From Tritrichomonas musculus (lineage: Eukaryota; Parabasalia; Tritrichomonadida; Tritrichomonadidae), in contig JAPFFF010000006.1 in the NCBI GenBank assembly GCA_039105265.1, forward strand, positions 3,286,001 through 3,350,000: a stretch of 64,000 nucleotides of DNA, written 5' to 3'. A program made the translations under genes and the position numbers. Under the pieces are notes generated by a model. That model was given only the letters and a program-made list of their open reading frames with translations, made no database searches and was not told where the DNA came from. Numbering within the stretch: the stretch's first letter is position 1; the number at the start of each line of letters is the position of its first letter. Positions 42,286 through 52,304 of this stretch are shown here, piece by piece.

Positions 42286-42759
42286 GACTTGTTATTCTCC
42301 GATTCTCGAGATCGATAATTGATTGACTTTTTGATATCGATACATAAATATGCACTGATTCTCGAGATCGATTTCAGATATCGAGAATTATCTTTCTCAG
42401 TTTTTGATATCAGAATTTTCAATTAAACTTTTTGATAAATATATGATCGTATTTTAATCTCAAATATTTCATAAAAAAGAATGTTTTTTTTGATTTTAAT
42501 CTTAAAATAAACATCAATACATTATATTATATATTTTTAGATATTATAAAATCACAAATACCAATTATAAAAAAAGATGAATAAGTTTGAGATCTCGAGA
42601 TCTCGGTAATTGATATCAAGTTTACAATTATTTTCATATCACATTTCATATCTGATATCTTGATAATCGATAATCTCGATATCAGATTTTAAAACTAATA
42701 ATCGAGTATCAGATGCAAAAAAGTGACGTTTTTGATATCGATTCTCAAAATAACAAGTC
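42286..42759. mobile_element. Palindrome-rich TA-flanked inverted-repeat element
   Basis: GACTTGTTATT begins the element, and AATAACAAGTC ends it (an 11-bp perfect terminal inverted repeat). TA lies on both outer sides (42284-42285 and 42760-42761). Similarity between the two ends continues inward through GATTCTCGA/GAATCGATATC. The 474-bp interior is packed with ATATCGAT-, CTCGAG- and AGATCTCGAGATCT-type palindromes and has no coding frame. It looks like a mariner-type MITE or a related foldback element. It shares no terminal sequence with the other TA-flanked copies in this window. Confidence 0.5.
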
Positions 42760-42761
42760 TA

Positions 42762-43228
42762 TCCAAAAAATTTATATGCAATTGGCCCAAAAAAAGTATC
42801 CACAATGATATAATATAATTAATAATCCTAGAATATATAACTTATATCCGCAAATATAATCAAGATAAGCTTAAAACTAATAAAATACAAATTTTAAAAT
42901 AATGTATTTTTTAGTTTCCACACACATATTTTTCTAAGAATTCTTTTCAAAAAAGTTCAATTTGCATTCAAAATTGATAGAAATTTCCAAATTCCCCATT
43001 TTCCAATTTTCTTTATACTTTAAACAAATTAAAAATTTTTCTCCCAAAACCTCAATTAATCTTCCAATTACAGCATTTAATTAGTTTTATTTAATATGAT
43101 TTAAATATATAATTTTCATTATTATTTTGAAATTTCATTTTTTTTAATTATAACTGATTTTTTTGCTCTGAATGTGATATACTTGTTTTGCAAATCATTT
43201 AAATGATTGTTTCCCAATTTGCTGAAAA
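42762..43228. other. AT-rich 3' flank
   Basis: About 470 bp, with no gene or repeat that I can support. Confidence 0.35.
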
Positions 43229-43786
43229 TTATTTTTTTTTGGTTTTTAAATTTGTAAAAAATGGTTCAAAATTCAAGTAATCAAAGTCCAAATCAAGATC
43301 AATATATTTGTTTTCAGATGATTCATTTGGTGGTTGCTTTTCAAGATTGCTGTTTTCAAAAAATGATGTGAAATAATGATCATCTTCTTTTAATGATGCA
43401 AAAATAAATTCATCCATTAGATCAAATAAAGATGAATCTCGAAGTGATTTTTGTTGGCTTGATTGAATAAATGTATTTTTTGGCATTGATAAATTATTAT
43501 TTGTTTCTTCTTTTTTCGGAAAGTTTCTAATTGATATTGTATTATCACCAACAGTTGATGGGTCAATTTTCTTAATTGATTTTTTGTAAACTTTAACTGG
43601 AGGAGGTTTGAAATCGAGATTGCCTGTATTATCCATATTAATATGCGCTGGAATACCAACACATACAGGATATTCATAAATTAGTCGCCCTCTGCTATCT
43701 AAATTATAAATTAATGCAGGACTTCCGTCTTTTGTTTCAATTATTATTTTTTGAATATATTTGTGTCCATCTTTCCATCTTCCCAT
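43229..43786 (-). CDS. Small protein of unknown function with acidic C-terminus
   Basis: The 185-residue protein begins at the ATG at 43784-43786, directly after a run of T on the plus strand. The first 65 residues appear folded (MGRWKDGHKYIQKIII, SPALIYNLDSRGRLIYEYPV). The middle is Lys/Asn/Ser-rich. The end alternates acidic and aromatic residues (DLDLDFDYLNFEPFF), reminiscent of transcription activation domains. I do not recognise the family. A nuclear regulatory role is possible only by analogy with the tail; there are no DNA-binding motifs. Codon use matches that of neighbouring genes, so I believe it is expressed. Confidence 0.6.
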   Translation of the reverse strand: MGRWKDGHKYIQKIIIETKDGSPALIYNLDSRGRLIYEYPVCVGIPAHINMDNTGNLDFKPPPVKVYKKSIKKIDPSTVGDNTISIRNFPKKEETNNNLSMPKNTFIQSSQQKSLRDSSLFDLMDEFIFASLKEDDHYFTSFFENSNLEKQPPNESSENKYIDLDLDFDYLNFEPFFTNLKTKKK

Positions 43787-44754
43787 GCTTTTTTTTTTTT
43801 TTATTGACGTTATTTTCAAACCCTTATCAATTTTTTTTGAATAAGTTTATTCAATTATTTAAATGAGGTAAAAAGGAAAAATGAAATTTTGCTTTTAATT
43901 TAATTGTCTAGCCAATTAACTAAAAAACAATTTTAAACTATAAATCTATTTATTTTTTAAATAATTATAATATTATAATTTAATCAATATTATTCAAAAC
44001 AAACTTAAAATTGTTAAATAACTATGTCATTAAATTTTCATAGGAAACTCAATTTACATTCAAAAAAATGTAAATTGAGATATTGAAGAACTTTAAGTTA
44101 TCAAAAAATAATCATAAATTTGAGCCTAAAATTATGAAGTTCCTAATGATTAATTATTGACTCAAAAAAGCATTTGTGTTTTATTTTTCATTTTTTCAAA
44201 AATTAGCATAATGATATCATAAATATTCCTGAAATATTAACCAAGAGACTTTAAAAATATAACTTCATTTAAATATCGTTACCATAATACAAAATACCGA
44301 TTTTGAAAATTGATTGAAAAAATATTAAATTAATATTCATATTCTTTTTACAAACCCCCAAAATATTGAAACCATTCAAATGATAAAGTCATATAGTAAA
44401 ATCTCAATTTTCTCATATTATTTTTAGAAAATAATATTTTTGAATGGATAGATTGATTTTGTTTTTCTACTACCAATAACATTTAAAATAAACAAATATA
44501 AACAACAAAATATTGCTTAAAAAATATTCTATAATAAAAATATATTATATTTATAATCATTTATCATTATCATCAATTTGAAATGCATCAATTTTTAAAA
44601 TGCATATGATTATTTGATAATTAGTAAAACTTAATAATCTTTATCATTTTTTTTTTATCCGAATTCGTATATTATGAAAAGCTTTATATCAAAATAAATT
44701 AGCAAATTGACCAAAATTAACCTAAACCGCCACATCAAAAAAAGAATTTAAAAA
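43787..44754. other. AT-rich intergenic stretch
   Basis: About 970 bp with no frame of interest. It ends at the left target-site duplication of the 151-bp element. Confidence 0.4.
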
Positions 44755-44905
44755 TAGCCCTTCGGCGGTTTTGTAAAATACGGCTATTTGGTCGTTCATT
44801 GAATAGTTTATTTTACAAAATTTCTACGGCACACGGCAAAAGTGCAACTTTTTGAATACTTTACATAAAAAAATCTTCAATTACGGCATACGGCCGAAAG
44901 GGATA
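44755..44905 (+). mobile_element. 151-bp MULE-type MITE, copy 1
   Basis: The element begins TAGCCCTTCGGCGG, and its end read in reverse is TATCCCTTTCGGCCG, giving imperfect terminal inverted repeats of about 16 bp. It is flanked by an exact 9-bp target-site duplication, ATTTAAAAA (44746-44754 and 44906-44914). Nine-base duplications are typical of Mutator-like (MULE) transposons, which are known in T. vaginalis. The interior is non-coding and rich in CGGC words that stand out from the AT-rich background. A copy of the same length, apparently identical by eye, lies in the opposite orientation at 52738-52888. Confidence 0.75.
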
Positions 44906-45017
44906 ATTTAAAAAACACAAAGAAAAAAAAAAAAAAAAAAAAAAAAAATAAAATAAAATAAAAATAAAAACTAACATACAATACATAATATATAAAAAAT
45001 AAATAACAACAAATTAA
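44906..45017. other. Poly(A)-rich 3' flank of the TCAF-like gene
   Basis: Includes an uninterrupted A-run at about 44922-44948 next to the element's target duplication. This is low-complexity DNA. Confidence 0.4.
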
Positions 45018-47360
45018 TCAGCCTTGTAAGCTTGGTGCAACCTTCAACGTATTTAAAGTTGTTGCCAAATTCAAAGGAATTGGACGAAGTTTTTCCAAAA
45101 CGGGCAAAAAATTAAGCTGTATAGTAAAACACAAATCTCTAACAAAAGCAATCCATCTATCTTCAGGGACATCGTAAACCGGTGAATCAGAATTTTGTGA
45201 TTTCGCAATGATATTGGGAATAACTTTATTATTTACTTTCAAATTAATCAACCAAAGCTCTTCAAATAAGACTGGCATTTGGAATAAAGGCTTCTCTATT
45301 GGATCAAAAGACGGAAACAACTTTTTAAATACATGTGCTGCAACAAAGGCGCTAAGAGCATCTTCTGTCAGATGATCGAAACACCCATCTCGAACAGAGA
45401 CAAGTGCTAACATCATTAAACATCTAAATAGACCCGCTGTCGGTTTATCGGTAGAAAATAATATATCATTAATATCATCTTCAAGCATGACAATCGGATA
45501 ATGAGCAACAGGACGGTCATCAACAGTTTCAATATCAAAGACAATACGATAAGGTCGTACAATAGGGTAATTCATAAAATCCGAGAGAATTTTTATAATT
45601 TCTTCTATACGACCAAATAACTTATCAAAATCATCAATTTGCTTTAAATACTTACTTGGCAATGTAAAAATAATCGATTTAGAGACAAGTTCTCCCCAGG
45701 GAACATTTAGATCTTTTGTCTTTAAGTAAACATTCTTATCATTATAAACAGCAATTGGATAATGCACAACTTTTTCAAACGTTCCCTCAAAAAGTGGATT
45801 TGAAGATGGAACTTCATTTTTTTCAGTTTCGTCTTTTTCAGCTTCTTTTTCATTCAAATCTGTATTGTAAAATTCATCAGGAAATGATGATACAGCAATA
45901 TAAACTATACCACCAAATCGACTTATAAACTGAATTTCTACCTCATTTGCATTATTATTATTATCTTCACCTTTCTCATCTTTTTTCTCCTCGATTTTAA
46001 ATGAATTAACAACATTTGGCCACCTTTTCCAAGGTCCTTGCTTTGCAAGTAGGGATAAACTGTGTGAACCAACTTGAATAAATAAACATCTTGATTTATT
46101 TGCCAGACAGCTTGTGTCATGAAGATGTAGACAGCTCACTACTCCAGGTTGAAGCCAAAGACCTGTTGAAATTATAGATTCGTCTTGTAATTGTAGTGAG
46201 ACTTTAATATCTTCAGGCTCAACATCGTATGCGAGACCTGGAAAAGTTGATGCTTCAGGAGAAGGAATAATACAATCAATTGGTTGCTTTTGATATAAAT
46301 CCAGTAACAATATGATTATAATTACGTGATAAATATCTGGACAAATTAATCCGTTTTCGAGCTTATATTCAGTTAATTTGAGGTATTGCCAACAAAGATC
46401 AATTAAAAGAAGTATAAGGTGAATTTGATCTTTTCCTGAAACTAAGATATTATAACGAAGTTCTGTAACCAAGTCATCTAAATAGGCAGAATCTGAAGAA
46501 CATGTACCGGAGTTAATGAATCGGTTAAATTGGTCAACAAGAGAGTAAAAAATATATTTTTTGGTGGCGTCAAATGATTCATGGACATTAACAGCAAATG
46601 GTGTAGATGTATCTTCGGATAATGAGCAATAAGTAAATGAAAGACCAAATTTAATTAAAAATTTGTTAATTGGAATTGAACCTGAAAAATCTGTTCCTTC
46701 TTTAGGAATGTAAACACAACCAATACCTCCTCCATTTCTTATAAGATCTTTAATAGCTCTTTTTTTCTCAGAGTTATTTATATCAAAATATGAAGGAATA
46801 ATAACAAATTTGTTTTCTTGAAAGATTTCTGTACTAAATTCAGTAAATTGAACTTGAATTCCATGAGGATGAAAACATCCCTTTATCTCTGAATGATATT
46901 CACGTGGAATTGATATAAATTGGATTGGGTTAATTAATCCTTTCTTATCGTTAAGCCATATAATTGTGTTATGGATCAGTACTGCTGTATCGCCAGAATT
47001 AAAGTAATTGCGATTAAACATACAAACATGTCCAAAACAAACAACTCGACCAGTTTTTCTTACACCCGCTGCTAAAATTGGCATATCAATACCAGTTTGA
47101 GTAGAACCATCAAATGAAAGTGATGAAATAACAATCGGTATTGAATTCTCATCAAGGCAAGCAATCGGTACCATTCCAGGAGGACAATGAAAGGTTGAAC
47201 AATTTGATACCAAAAAATAAAATATTTCTTCGATTTCTGCAGGCGAAAAACCAAACATTGATGTCTCTGTTACATCTGATGAATATACTGTCGCAGGTTT
47301 GGCAATGTGTTTTGGGGATACAGGGATTGATGCTTTTGATGATGATGATCCGCACCCCAT
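45018..47360 (-). CDS. TCAF / M60-like family protein, N-terminally acylated
   Basis: The 780-residue protein should start at the ATG at 47358-47360, because this gives MGCGSSSSK, a textbook N-myristoylation (Gly2) plus palmitoylation (Cys3) signal for membrane anchoring. Residues about 70-150 resemble the N-terminal TCAF domain (PIACLDENSIPIVIS, AAGVRKTGRVVCFGH). Around 395-500, TGLWLQPGVVSC, IQVGSHS, WKRWPNVVNSF and SRFGGIVYIAV follow the M60-like domain order seen in TCAF proteins and bacterial enhancin-like peptidases. PWGELVSKSIIFTLPSKYL continues that pattern. The zinc-binding H-E-x-x-H expected after it is absent, so it is probably not a peptidase. Vertebrate TCAFs bind TRPM8 channels; here a membrane-bound regulatory role is inference. 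Confidence 0.75.
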   Translation of the reverse strand: MGCGSSSSKASIPVSPKHIAKPATVYSSDVTETSMFGFSPAEIEEIFYFLVSNCSTFHCPPGMVPIACLDENSIPIVISSLSFDGSTQTGIDMPILAAGVRKTGRVVCFGHVCMFNRNYFNSGDTAVLIHNTIIWLNDKKGLINPIQFISIPREYHSEIKGCFHPHGIQVQFTEFSTEIFQENKFVIIPSYFDINNSEKKRAIKDLIRNGGGIGCVYIPKEGTDFSGSIPINKFLIKFGLSFTYCSLSEDTSTPFAVNVHESFDATKKYIFYSLVDQFNRFINSGTCSSDSAYLDDLVTELRYNILVSGKDQIHLILLLIDLCWQYLKLTEYKLENGLICPDIYHVIIIILLLDLYQKQPIDCIIPSPEASTFPGLAYDVEPEDIKVSLQLQDESIISTGLWLQPGVVSCLHLHDTSCLANKSRCLFIQVGSHSLSLLAKQGPWKRWPNVVNSFKIEEKKDEKGEDNNNNANEVEIQFISRFGGIVYIAVSSFPDEFYNTDLNEKEAEKDETEKNEVPSSNPLFEGTFEKVVHYPIAVYNDKNVYLKTKDLNVPWGELVSKSIIFTLPSKYLKQIDDFDKLFGRIEEIIKILSDFMNYPIVRPYRIVFDIETVDDRPVAHYPIVMLEDDINDILFSTDKPTAGLFRCLMMLALVSVRDGCFDHLTEDALSAFVAAHVFKKLFPSFDPIEKPLFQMPVLFEELWLINLKVNNKVIPNIIAKSQNSDSPVYDVPEDRWIAFVRDLCFTIQLNFLPVLEKLRPIPLNLATTLNTLKVAPSLQG

Positions 47361-47535
47361 ATAATAGAAAAAAACGTTATTATAATTTTTCAAAGTATCA
47401 AATACTTTGACTTGATTTATTATTATTAGGAATTAAAATATTAATATTATTTAGAGATACATACTTACCCTCCATAAATTATACCAATTAAATAAATTCT
47501 GAGAAAAAAAGAAAAAGTTCATTTTCAATTTTTTA

Positions 47536-47699
47536 GATTAATTCAAAATGCTTAGGACAACTCTCAATTTTTTTCAATGTTTCCCTGAAAATCGTATATA
47601 ACTGTAATAGCATTTCTATGAAAATCTTTGACCTTCTAAATGAGAATATTTGACCTTAAAAATTGAAAAAGTTTGTCTAAATCTTTTTGAATCCAACTT
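47536..47699. mobile_element. Mariner-type MITE (copy B), degenerate
   Basis: The left side contains ATTCAAAATGCTTAGGACA, identical over this stretch to copy A at 8276-8886 apart from its first base. The right side reverse-complemented reads AAGTTGGATTCAAAAAG, then ATTTAGACAAAC, matching the other copy-A end with several changes. TA lies at 47700-47701 and a candidate TA at 47534-47535. Only about 164 bp long, it is an internally deleted or independent short derivative. It ends 35 bp before the start codon of the next gene. Confidence 0.45.
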
Positions 47700-47734
47700 T
47701 ACATTTTCGAGAGTAAACTTTTGAAATTATATTT

Positions 47735-49306
47735 ATGGAATATAAATTTAATCATTTTGATAATGATTCTGGTAATATAAATGAATTTGCATATGATTTT
47801 TCGTTGAATTATAACATTAAAGAAACAAATACAGACTATCAAGGATTATCACAACCTGAGTATGATGAATTTGAAGATTTGCTAAGAAACATTATTTCTG
47901 TAAAAGTTGACTCAGATAATCACAAGATCTCATTGCTTGAGAGATTAAGAGAAAAGTTAATCAAATTTAACAATACGAAAAAAAAAGCTTTAGATTTATC
48001 TCTTTTTAGAAAATATAAAACAATAGAATTTTTATTTAAATATTCATCAGATCAATATCCTGCTGCTATCCGTGAAGCTTCTTTATCGGCAATTGTTCCT
48101 TTTATTGCTGTTTATCCTGTTTTTACTGGAAATTTTGTATCTAACCATATTTATAAAATTTTAAATCAAGTATTCCAGAACTCTAAAATAGAAGAAAACA
48201 GAATATTATTATATCCATCTTATAAATGCCTTGGAAACATTATTCAGAATTTCATAACTCATCAATTCAACAGGAATTTATTAAATTATTTTATAAATAA
48301 TATTGATATTCCCAATTTTATCCAATCCGTCAATTTTATAGATAAATCAGATAGTTTATCTGTTAATTTTGCTATTTATAGTCTTTTTAATCAAAGTTAT
48401 TCTGCTGGAGAAAATGATGAATACATATTTTTCACCGACCAAACAATAATTCAATTATTATCCATATTAACAACGACCATATGCTCCACAATTAGTGAAG
48501 AAACATGTGAAAACAAATCTCATTTATATGCATTAAATGCGATAGATATATTTTTGCGTACAAATTCATATTCCCCAGAAGCTCGATATAATGGAATTAT
48601 TCAATCTGACATTCACAAATGTATAGAACGATATTTCAGGGTAGAAGGATTATTATCAGAAAAATGTACTGATTTAAGCATTATTAGTTCATTTTATCAG
48701 TTAGGAATACCTGATTTTTACAATTGCAAAACGGTTATTCTTCCGTTATTTGAATACATCATTCAAAATTCAAAGGTGATTGAAAATTCAAGTACCATAT
48801 CCAGTACTAATTATAATCATGATTACAAGCATATAAAAACACTTTGCCGCGTTATGAATGAATTAATTCAATTGAATTCAATTGAAATCATTCAATTTTT
48901 CTATGAAAATGACATTTTGAATAAATTGGCTTATTCACTGAAGGGGACAATAAGTTACCAAGAAAAATCATGGATTATTTTGATAATTACAAACTTGGTT
49001 GAAGTGAATTATTCATTGAAAAATTCAATACCAATGCATGACTTTTTCTTTACTGATCGTTGCATTGACATTTTTATAAATCTGCTCGGTGATGAAGATA
49101 ATAAATACGCAGAACAGGTTTTGCATGCTATTTATATTATTTTGGACGTTTGTGAAAAAAATGGAACCATAGAAAATTTGACTGAAATTATTTTACAAAA
49201 TGATGGAATCGATGCGCTCGAAAGACTTGAAAATAGTAATAATGAAGATATTTCTTCTATAGCTATCTTTATCAAAGGAATGATTATTCATCAATCTAAT
49301 GAATAA
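47735..49306 (+). CDS. ARM-repeat-like protein (importin-alpha-like C-terminus)
   Basis: The 523-residue, all-helical protein consists of repeated helix pairs of about 40 residues. AAIREASLSAIVPFIAVYP is an ARM/HEAT-type unit. The end of the protein, EIILQNDGIDALERLENSNN followed by EDISSIAIFIKGMI, recalls the last ARM repeat of importin alpha (G-G-L-D-K-I-E-x-L-Q-x-H-x-N). It lacks an importin-beta-binding N-terminus and the conserved Trp-Asn array, so it is not a true importin alpha. Trichomonads have many such ARM-like proteins of unknown role, probably protein-interaction scaffolds. A related gene lies at 50847-52304. The upstream region is occupied by a MITE to within 35 bp of the ATG. 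Confidence 0.6.
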   Translation: MEYKFNHFDNDSGNINEFAYDFSLNYNIKETNTDYQGLSQPEYDEFEDLLRNIISVKVDSDNHKISLLERLREKLIKFNNTKKKALDLSLFRKYKTIEFLFKYSSDQYPAAIREASLSAIVPFIAVYPVFTGNFVSNHIYKILNQVFQNSKIEENRILLYPSYKCLGNIIQNFITHQFNRNLLNYFINNIDIPNFIQSVNFIDKSDSLSVNFAIYSLFNQSYSAGENDEYIFFTDQTIIQLLSILTTTICSTISEETCENKSHLYALNAIDIFLRTNSYSPEARYNGIIQSDIHKCIERYFRVEGLLSEKCTDLSIISSFYQLGIPDFYNCKTVILPLFEYIIQNSKVIENSSTISSTNYNHDYKHIKTLCRVMNELIQLNSIEIIQFFYENDILNKLAYSLKGTISYQEKSWIILIITNLVEVNYSLKNSIPMHDFFFTDRCIDIFINLLGDEDNKYAEQVLHAIYIILDVCEKNGTIENLTEIILQNDGIDALERLENSNNEDISSIAIFIKGMIIHQSNE

Positions 49307-49646
49307 CTGAACTTTTTCAAGAGATAAATAATTGAATGCTCTTAAAAATTTTAAAATTTTTCTTTTGTATTGAATTTTTTTTTTTTTATTGAAAAAAAAT
49401 TCATGATAGCTGCAATTCTCAACCAAAGCTTTGATTTTAAAAATTAGTATAGTAAATATTAAGCTTGTAAATTTCTCGGACTTTTGTAAAGCCTAAAAAA
49501 TTTGGCAGTTTATAAAAAGATTTTGCAAAGCTAAATTAAAGTTTTTTCAATTTGGCATATTTTTTTCAATTAAATTGAAAAAATATCATTGAATTTTTTT
49601 TTTCCTTGTAAATTGCTTTATTTCATTTTATGAAAATATATCAAAA
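49307..49646. other. Intergenic, AT-rich
   Basis: About 340 bp with nothing recognisable beyond homopolymer runs. Confidence 0.35.
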
Positions 49647-50372
49647 AGAATATGCTATCGTGGACTCACAGATTTGTTTGACATTTTTAAATTTGCAGTT
49701 ATAACATACTCAAATGACCGCTTTTCCGATTCTCAGATACAAGAAGATAAGTTTTTCAAGCTTTGTTAACAGAAGAAGGAAAAACATTACAACAAAATAT
49801 TGATTTTTCAAATTTTAATCAAAAATCATTTCTACAGATTAACACCAATAATAAAGATGATTGCTTTAAGGGCATTCTAAATTTCATTTATACTAATTCA
49901 GGTAATAAATTTAATACCAACGAAATTCAATTTCATTTTTCAGTGGGGAAAAATCGTAAAAGTTCTTCAAGTCCCCACGATCAAAAATATAATATTTTAA
50001 ATATATTCGACTATAACAATAATGAAAATCAATTCAATGTTGAATGTACGAAAAACGCATTTTTCGGAGTAACATTTAATCGAATCAAAGTAAAACCAAC
50101 TTTTTATTCGATTCGATCAAGTGCCCTTTGAGAAATTTCTCGCTTCTTATCTTTTACATTTGAAGGATACAACGAGAAACAACAAAAGTGGGATACTGGA
50201 TGAAAGAACCAATTTGTTTGATTTCACAGAAGGGGGAGACTTTAAACAATTTGCTGTAAGATCAATAGATAATAACTATTCATCTTTCAAGTTGCTCCAA
50301 AATGAACCTGGAAGAGATGGTTATTGGGGTTTTCTTTCGGAGGTTTCGAAATTCACGGTGATATTTCATTAA
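49647..50372 (+). pseudogene. Relic of a discoidin (F5/8-C-like) domain protein
   Basis: Three overlapping frames make one broken protein. The first frame reads GLTDLFDIFKFAVITYSNDR and stops at 49767. The next, from 49763, contains CFKGILNFIYTNSGNKF and KVKPTFYSIRSSA. The third, from about 50121, contains ILDERTNLFDF, FAVRSIDNNYSSFKLLQ and GRDGYWGFLSEVSKF. The order matches the C-terminal discoidin-like domain of a large trichomonad family (G-I-L-N-x-L, P-T-x-Y-S-I-R-S, W-x-I-L-D-E-R, F-R-F-I-x-L-x-Q-T-G). Two frameshifts (about 49763 and 50121) and the missing N-terminal half mark it as a pseudogene. The family call is from memory of its motif order. Confidence 0.55.
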
Positions 50373-50846
50373 ATTGAATATTATCATTAAAAATAATCAA
50401 GCAAAATTATTATTTAAATTTAGTTTATTGCTCTTTTATTTATTTTAATTAAATTTTTGTAAACTTTCGATGACTTTCCATAATACATCAATTTCATTTG
50501 ATTTTCAATGATATATCATTGAAATCATCAGTTTAATTTTTTATAGTATTTTTATTAAAAAGTTATTCTATCGTTTGATATTCCAGAAAAAATAATTTGT
50601 AAACTAATCAATTATGTTATCATTTTTTTAAAAATATCTTTTTATAATGTAATTAAATAAATTTTCATTTAATATAAACAAATATACTATTTAAAAAACA
50701 TATAAATATAAAATATAAAAAGGAAATTATAAGATATAAACAGGTTATTATAGTATCTTATTTAATACATATAATTCAATGTGATATCTCAATGTGTATA
50801 TATTTGGTAACCATTCAATTCAATTTTTAAACCTTAGCAAACATCG
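50373..50846. other. Intergenic, AT-rich
   Basis: About 470 bp without a gene. It provides the promoter of the ARM-like gene; TCAATT words lie within 40 bp of the ATG. Confidence 0.35.
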
Positions 50847-52304
50847 ATGGATTTATATAAAATACCTTTTGAAGATTTATCATCATTTCGTTTATCAGAA
50901 ATTAATGCAGAAAATTCGGTTTCATTTTTACCAATTGATAATGGATGTACATTTGAAGAATTCATGCAACTATTCTCAAACATTACTTCGCCTGATTATA
51001 AAATCAATGAAGACACAAAAGGAGAAAATAATCAAATAAATATAATTAAGTATACTTGTCCATTTATTCAATATTTAATGTTAGACAATCCCGATATTGA
51101 TAATCTTTTTATGCAAATCGATAACGATCAATATTTACTTCTTTTATTTGCTAATATCCCAAACAATGAAGCAAAATTCCAAGTTTTATTTTTATACGAA
51201 TTATTATTTTGTAAGAGATTCATAAAAGACCCATCGAAATTTAACAATATATTTCTAAAATATTATTTTGAATGTACAAATATCGAGGATGAATATAGTT
51301 TTAGATGTTTTCATCAAACTTTATTTAATTTATTACTAAATTTTAGTTCAGGGATTGAAATATTTGATGAAGCTTTCTATAATCATCTTTCAAAAATTAG
51401 TCATATTAATTTTAATATCGACAAATGTATCTTAAATTTTATTCAAGCTTATTGCAAAATTATTCATTTATTTAATGAGAATAGTTTTTCTAAATTTGAC
51501 TTTATTGATGAAAGTTTTTATGATTTTATGGAAGAATTTACCAAAACAATTAATCTTGATCACAAAGAACTTGCAAATATAGCAGCTAAATCTTTTTTAC
51601 GAATTTCTGAAAATTCTTTTTTTAATTGGCTGTATCAAGAAGATTATTTTTTAGAATTTGTAGCTGAAATAATCCACAGATCAATAGATGATAATGATTT
51701 ATTTATCACAATTCTATTGTTTTATCGTTTAACCAATAATATTGTTTTACTAATAAAAGATCTAATACTTAATGTAATTATCATTAAATGTAAAAAATTG
51801 TCTGAAATTCCAGAATGGTCAGATATTGAAAACAAAGTTGCTAGAAAGATTATCAAATCATTTCATTTCTTGTTTAATAAACTTGGAAACCAACATTGTT
51901 TTCCATCATTTGAACACAAAATATCAATGATGACTTTTCTATTACACTTGTATGAAAAATCCATTTATTCAATTAAATTAAAAGCTATTGATTTTGTTTC
52001 AATTTTATTAGATAATTTTACAGATCCAAAAATTAATAATGATGCAATTAATTTAGCGGCATTGCTCTTCTCGAGAAGTTGCGAATTATTCTTTGATAAC
52101 GATTCATCTGTATTTCTTCTTTTGGCCGGCTATCAGTCGTTTCTTAGCAAAATGATTAAAATTGCAAATTTCAATGTTAAAAATATTTTTATTCAAAATG
52201 ACGCTATCTATATTTTGAATAAAATAATGGAAAATCAGTCAATAGACAGCACTTCTTACGAAGTTACAAATGAAATATTATCAATTCTTACAACAGAATC
52301 TTAA
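50847..52304 (+). CDS. ARM-like alpha-solenoid protein, paralogue of the 47735-49306 product
   Basis: The 485-residue, all-helical, Asn/Phe/Ile-rich protein has repeated helix pairs throughout. Its end, IFIQNDAIYILNKIMENQS, matches the corresponding position of the neighbouring ARM-like protein (IILQNDGIDALERLENSN). Both start with a short acidic segment before the first helices. The two are probably diverged products of an old duplication, with the discoidin relic inserted between them. There is no enzymatic motif, signal or membrane segment. Function is unknown; a scaffold or adaptor is the reasonable expectation for this fold. Confidence 0.55.
   Translation: MDLYKIPFEDLSSFRLSEINAENSVSFLPIDNGCTFEEFMQLFSNITSPDYKINEDTKGENNQINIIKYTCPFIQYLMLDNPDIDNLFMQIDNDQYLLLLFANIPNNEAKFQVLFLYELLFCKRFIKDPSKFNNIFLKYYFECTNIEDEYSFRCFHQTLFNLLLNFSSGIEIFDEAFYNHLSKISHINFNIDKCILNFIQAYCKIIHLFNENSFSKFDFIDESFYDFMEEFTKTINLDHKELANIAAKSFLRISENSFFNWLYQEDYFLEFVAEIIHRSIDDNDLFITILLFYRLTNNIVLLIKDLILNVIIIKCKKLSEIPEWSDIENKVARKIIKSFHFLFNKLGNQHCFPSFEHKISMMTFLLHLYEKSIYSIKLKAIDFVSILLDNFTDPKINNDAINLAALLFSRSCELFFDNDSSVFLLLAGYQSFLSKMIKIANFNVKNIFIQNDAIYILNKIMENQSIDSTSYEVTNEILSILTTES

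Noticed and set aside
45716-47410. Plus-strand frames of 70-89 residues inside the TCAF-like gene
   Set aside because: Antisense shadows of a well-supported minus-strand coding region.
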